64,000 nt of DNA from Hymenochaete sp. R1 (lineage: Eukaryota > Basidiomycota > Agaricomycetes > Hymenochaetales > Hymenochaetaceae): positions 20,835 through 84,834 of the forward strand of contig JAFREE010000108.1 of the NCBI GenBank assembly GCA_019400425.1, in the 5' to 3' direction. A program made the position numbers and the translations under genes. Below the pieces are notes generated by a model, which was not told the origin of the DNA, did no database searches, and worked only from the letters and a program-made list of their open reading frames with translations. Below are positions 61,406 to 64,000 of the stretch, piece by piece. The first letter of the stretch is position 1, and each line of letters opens with the position of its first letter.

Positions 61406-64000
61406 ATGAGTGTGGTCGTCGCTCCCGTTGCGAAACTGCTCACCGTGCAAAAAGCCTTGCCAATCATCGACAAGAGTATCCTCCCCCATCTTCAAAGCCT
61501 CGATCTTCACGGCAGATTTGTCTTTCGCTCCGAGCATGCGTTGGGTCATGGCGCGTTCTCCGAAGTTTTCAAGGGCTTGTGTGTCCTGGAAACTCGAGGT
61601 GAGCTCGCCGTCGCCATTAAGCGCCTTCGTTTCCACGTCAATACCGTGGACTGCAGCAATGTGTGTATGATATTTCTTGCGTCGTTTAGCCATTTTCTGA
61701 TCGTCTATTCTTCATATAGCTTTTTGAAAAGGAGATATATGTGTGGTCACGATTGAATCACCCAAATATCCTACCATTGCTGGGATACGCCTTCTGTAGT
61801 GATACCGGATATCCGCAACTCGTTTCGGAATGGATGGAGAACGGTACGGCATGGGCCTTTGTCGGAAGACATGATCTGAGTGTTACAGTAGTGTTCGGAT
61901 TGGTATGTGCCTTTTTTGTGTTTATACTGGCCATCCTCACGTAATGTCGCTCCACAGGTCCTCGACATCGCTGCTGGTCTTGAGTACCTTCATGCAAACG
62001 ACACAGTTCATTCGGACCTGAAATCCGTGAGTCATTATCTTGACTTACGTTCGTTAGAACTAAGGGTCGATTCAAGGACAACGTGGTCATTTCGCCGGAA
62101 GGGAAGGCCTTGATCTGTGATTTCGGGAGCGCTCGCATTCTTTTCCCGTCAAAGTCACTGGCGAAGATGACATCGACAACGAAGGGAACGGTTAATTTCC
62201 TCGCGCCTGAGCTCATCGACCCCGATATTCATGCAAGACACTCGAAGGAAACTGACATTTGGGCGTTCGGGATGACTGTATACGTTGGGACATTTACATT
62301 TACCCGTCCTTGATTTCAATCTAAATCATGGTTCAGGAACTTCTTACCAGAGAGCGGCCGTACCGAAATATGACAGAAGCTCAGGCATACCTGTCAATTT
62401 TAACTGGGAGGCTCCCGGTGTTCCCTACAACTTCGAATAAAGGCGATGAAGATGACGAAAGCCGATTGCAGAATCATATCCGAGAGCTCTGCACTCAATG
62501 TTGGGCGCGTGCAGCTTCTGACCGACCTTCGATGCCGGGAGTAGTATCAATTTTGAACGATTTGAATACACGGAACTCGTCGCGCGATTTCATGTTATTG
62601 ACTCAACCCGCAAGTGCTCCTCGGCAAGCACCAGTTCTTTCTTCACCCAACGTAGCGGGTTTCTTTCGCGTGGACAGGAAGATCGCTGAAGGGCCGTTCG
62701 GTGTGATATTCTCGGGTACGTTGCCTCACGTATTTCTGTTGAAAAGAGTCTAAGGATGAAATTATTTCTTTTCGTTGCGTTTCTATTTGTTTGGTGGTTG
62801 TGAATGAATTTTAGGTGAAGACACGAGACAGCGAGGGAGGCTCGTCGCTATCAAGTTTGTACGTTGGTTTTTTGTCATATGCATTTCTTGTGCGAAGCTC
62901 TGGACCTGATTACTCTTGACATGTGCTTATTAGAAATCGAGTGAAAATGGAACGCCGCAGCTGAGGGACGAATACAAGATCTATCAGATTCTCCGCGGTG
63001 TCGGTGTGTGTCTTGCTTTTTCCTTTCGCGTACGATGTTTATCTACATTGCGGAGCAGAGGGTATTCCTCAAGCTCACTATTTTGGCCGGGAGAACCTCC
63101 GAAATATCCTTGTTATCGATCTCCTTGGTCCCAACCTTGAGGACCTTTTCAACAAGTGCGATCGCAGTTACACCGTCAAAACAGTCTGCATGCTGGCTCT
63201 TCAGATGGTCCGTGCATTTCATGTTCCTTTCCCGTATTGTGGATGATACGTGTCTGACTTACTCTTTCCGTTGTGTGGTCTTGGCCATTCCATAGATTAA
63301 TCTTGTTGAAAGAGTACACACCGAGTCTATCATACATCGAAATATCACGCCTGATAATTTCCTCGTCGGACTACCTGGAACCAGATATGCCAACACCATA
63401 CATCTCATCGGTAAGTAGAGCTTCGTTTAGCCTAAAGTCCTGTAGAGAATGTGCTAATTTGTTGTCCGTCGGTGTGTTTTCCCCTTATATCGGCATGCTC
63501 ACGTTCATTTCATTCAGGCTTTGGCATGGCGAAGCGGTATCGTGATCCGAAGACAAAACAACACATTCCTTATCGCGAACGGAAAAGCTTGCTAGGCGTG
63601 TCGCGGTATATGAGCATCAATGTACATCTAGGGCGAGGTGAGTCTTGCAAGTTTTAATCAGGTGCTGAATTTGCCATAATCGGAGACGATTGTTAGAACA
63701 ATCGAGACGAGACGATCTTGAGGCTCTGGGTTACGTTTTTATGTATTTTTTGCGGGGAAGACTTCCGTGGCAAGGATTGAAGCCTGTGCCGAACGCGCTT
63801 TTGAGTGATATGATCGGGGAGAAGAAGATGAGCACGACAATACAGGCATTATGTGATGGGTTTCCTGGTGCGTTATTCACGTTTGTGCCATGTCGCTACA
63901 GACCTCCTTTCTCGCCATGGAACCATCTGATATCTATTTTTTATTTTCGAAAGACGAATTTTCGATCTACATGACTTACGTCCGCAAGCTTGGCTTCGAA
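61406..64000 (+). CDS. Dual-domain kinase: TKL-like kinase fused to CK1-like pseudokinase (partial)
   Basis: Twelve exons are visible (61406-61660, 61720-61902, 61958-62026, 62077-62283, 62337-62715, 62815-62858, 62934-63003, 63059-63207, 63296-63410, 63518-63637, 63697-63867, 63954-64000+), all in frame, giving 603 residues before the window ends. Residues ~45-315 form a TKL-type kinase: [12 protein letters not shown]72 in VAIKRL, D166 in VHSDLKSDN, D184 in [17 protein letters not shown], and [12 protein letters not shown] near its end. After a ~30-residue linker, residues ~347-603 follow casein kinase 1 closely: [49 protein letters not shown] and [12 protein letters not shown]1 catalytic positions are altered: HRN for HRD, T470 for the catalytic-loop Lys and G491 for the DFG Asp. 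One uninterrupted exon (62337-62715) spans the junction, so the fusion is real. The intron after 62283 uses a weak donor, GTTGGG. Confidence 0.86.

Overview
The window is nuclear DNA of a filamentous basidiomycete, most likely a wood- or litter-decaying agaricomycete. The evidence is many short introns (about 45-60 bases, GT-AG, usually open in one frame only), a cytochrome-bearing cellobiose dehydrogenase, a DUF6533 membrane-protein pair, an extra-long G-protein alpha subunit and GPI-anchored small secreted proteins. Splice sites were assigned by hand from frame continuity and family similarity. Most gene models below close in frame from ATG to stop.

Layout. 1-14 kb, mostly plus strand: a polytopic membrane protein (380-1839), a GEN1-type XPG nuclease (2469-5661), an RluA-type pseudouridine synthase (6038-7471), cellobiose dehydrogenase (8387-11352), and a divergent pair of small NTF2-like paralogues (11480-12214 minus, 13550-14250 plus). 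14-25 kb, minus strand: a 12-exon pyridoxal-reductase-like aldo/keto reductase (14809-16549) and a 2,211-residue HEATR5/Laa1 HEAT-repeat protein (17244-25008). 25-30 kb is mostly gene-poor, repeat-rich sequence holding one GPI-anchored protein (27855-28741). 30-38 kb: one very large PHD-SET protein of the Set3 type (30245-38173).

38-57 kb is an accessory stretch. It holds a pseudogene and two intact relatives of the GPI-anchored protein (38916-39589, 40148-40921, 55946-56702), two tandem DUF6533 membrane proteins (41901-43457, 44235-45792), the NAP1 histone chaperone (47621-49141), a ferric-reductase-family flavocytochrome (49522-52756) and two tiny related charged proteins (55067-55282, 56952-57194). 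The right end carries an unusual G-alpha subunit (58634-60825, minus) and, divergently, a gene running off the window (61406-64000) that joins a TKL-like kinase domain to a casein-kinase-1 domain.

The genes do not form one pathway. Two themes stand out. One is local duplication of small accessory families: GPI proteins, DUF6533, NTF2-like and small charged proteins. The other is signalling proteins with altered catalytic residues: the G-alpha has Ser where the catalytic Gln should be, the CK1 half of the dual kinase has lost its HRD and DFG aspartates, and the SET domain lacks the usual catalytic motif. The dual kinase is the best candidate for something undescribed.
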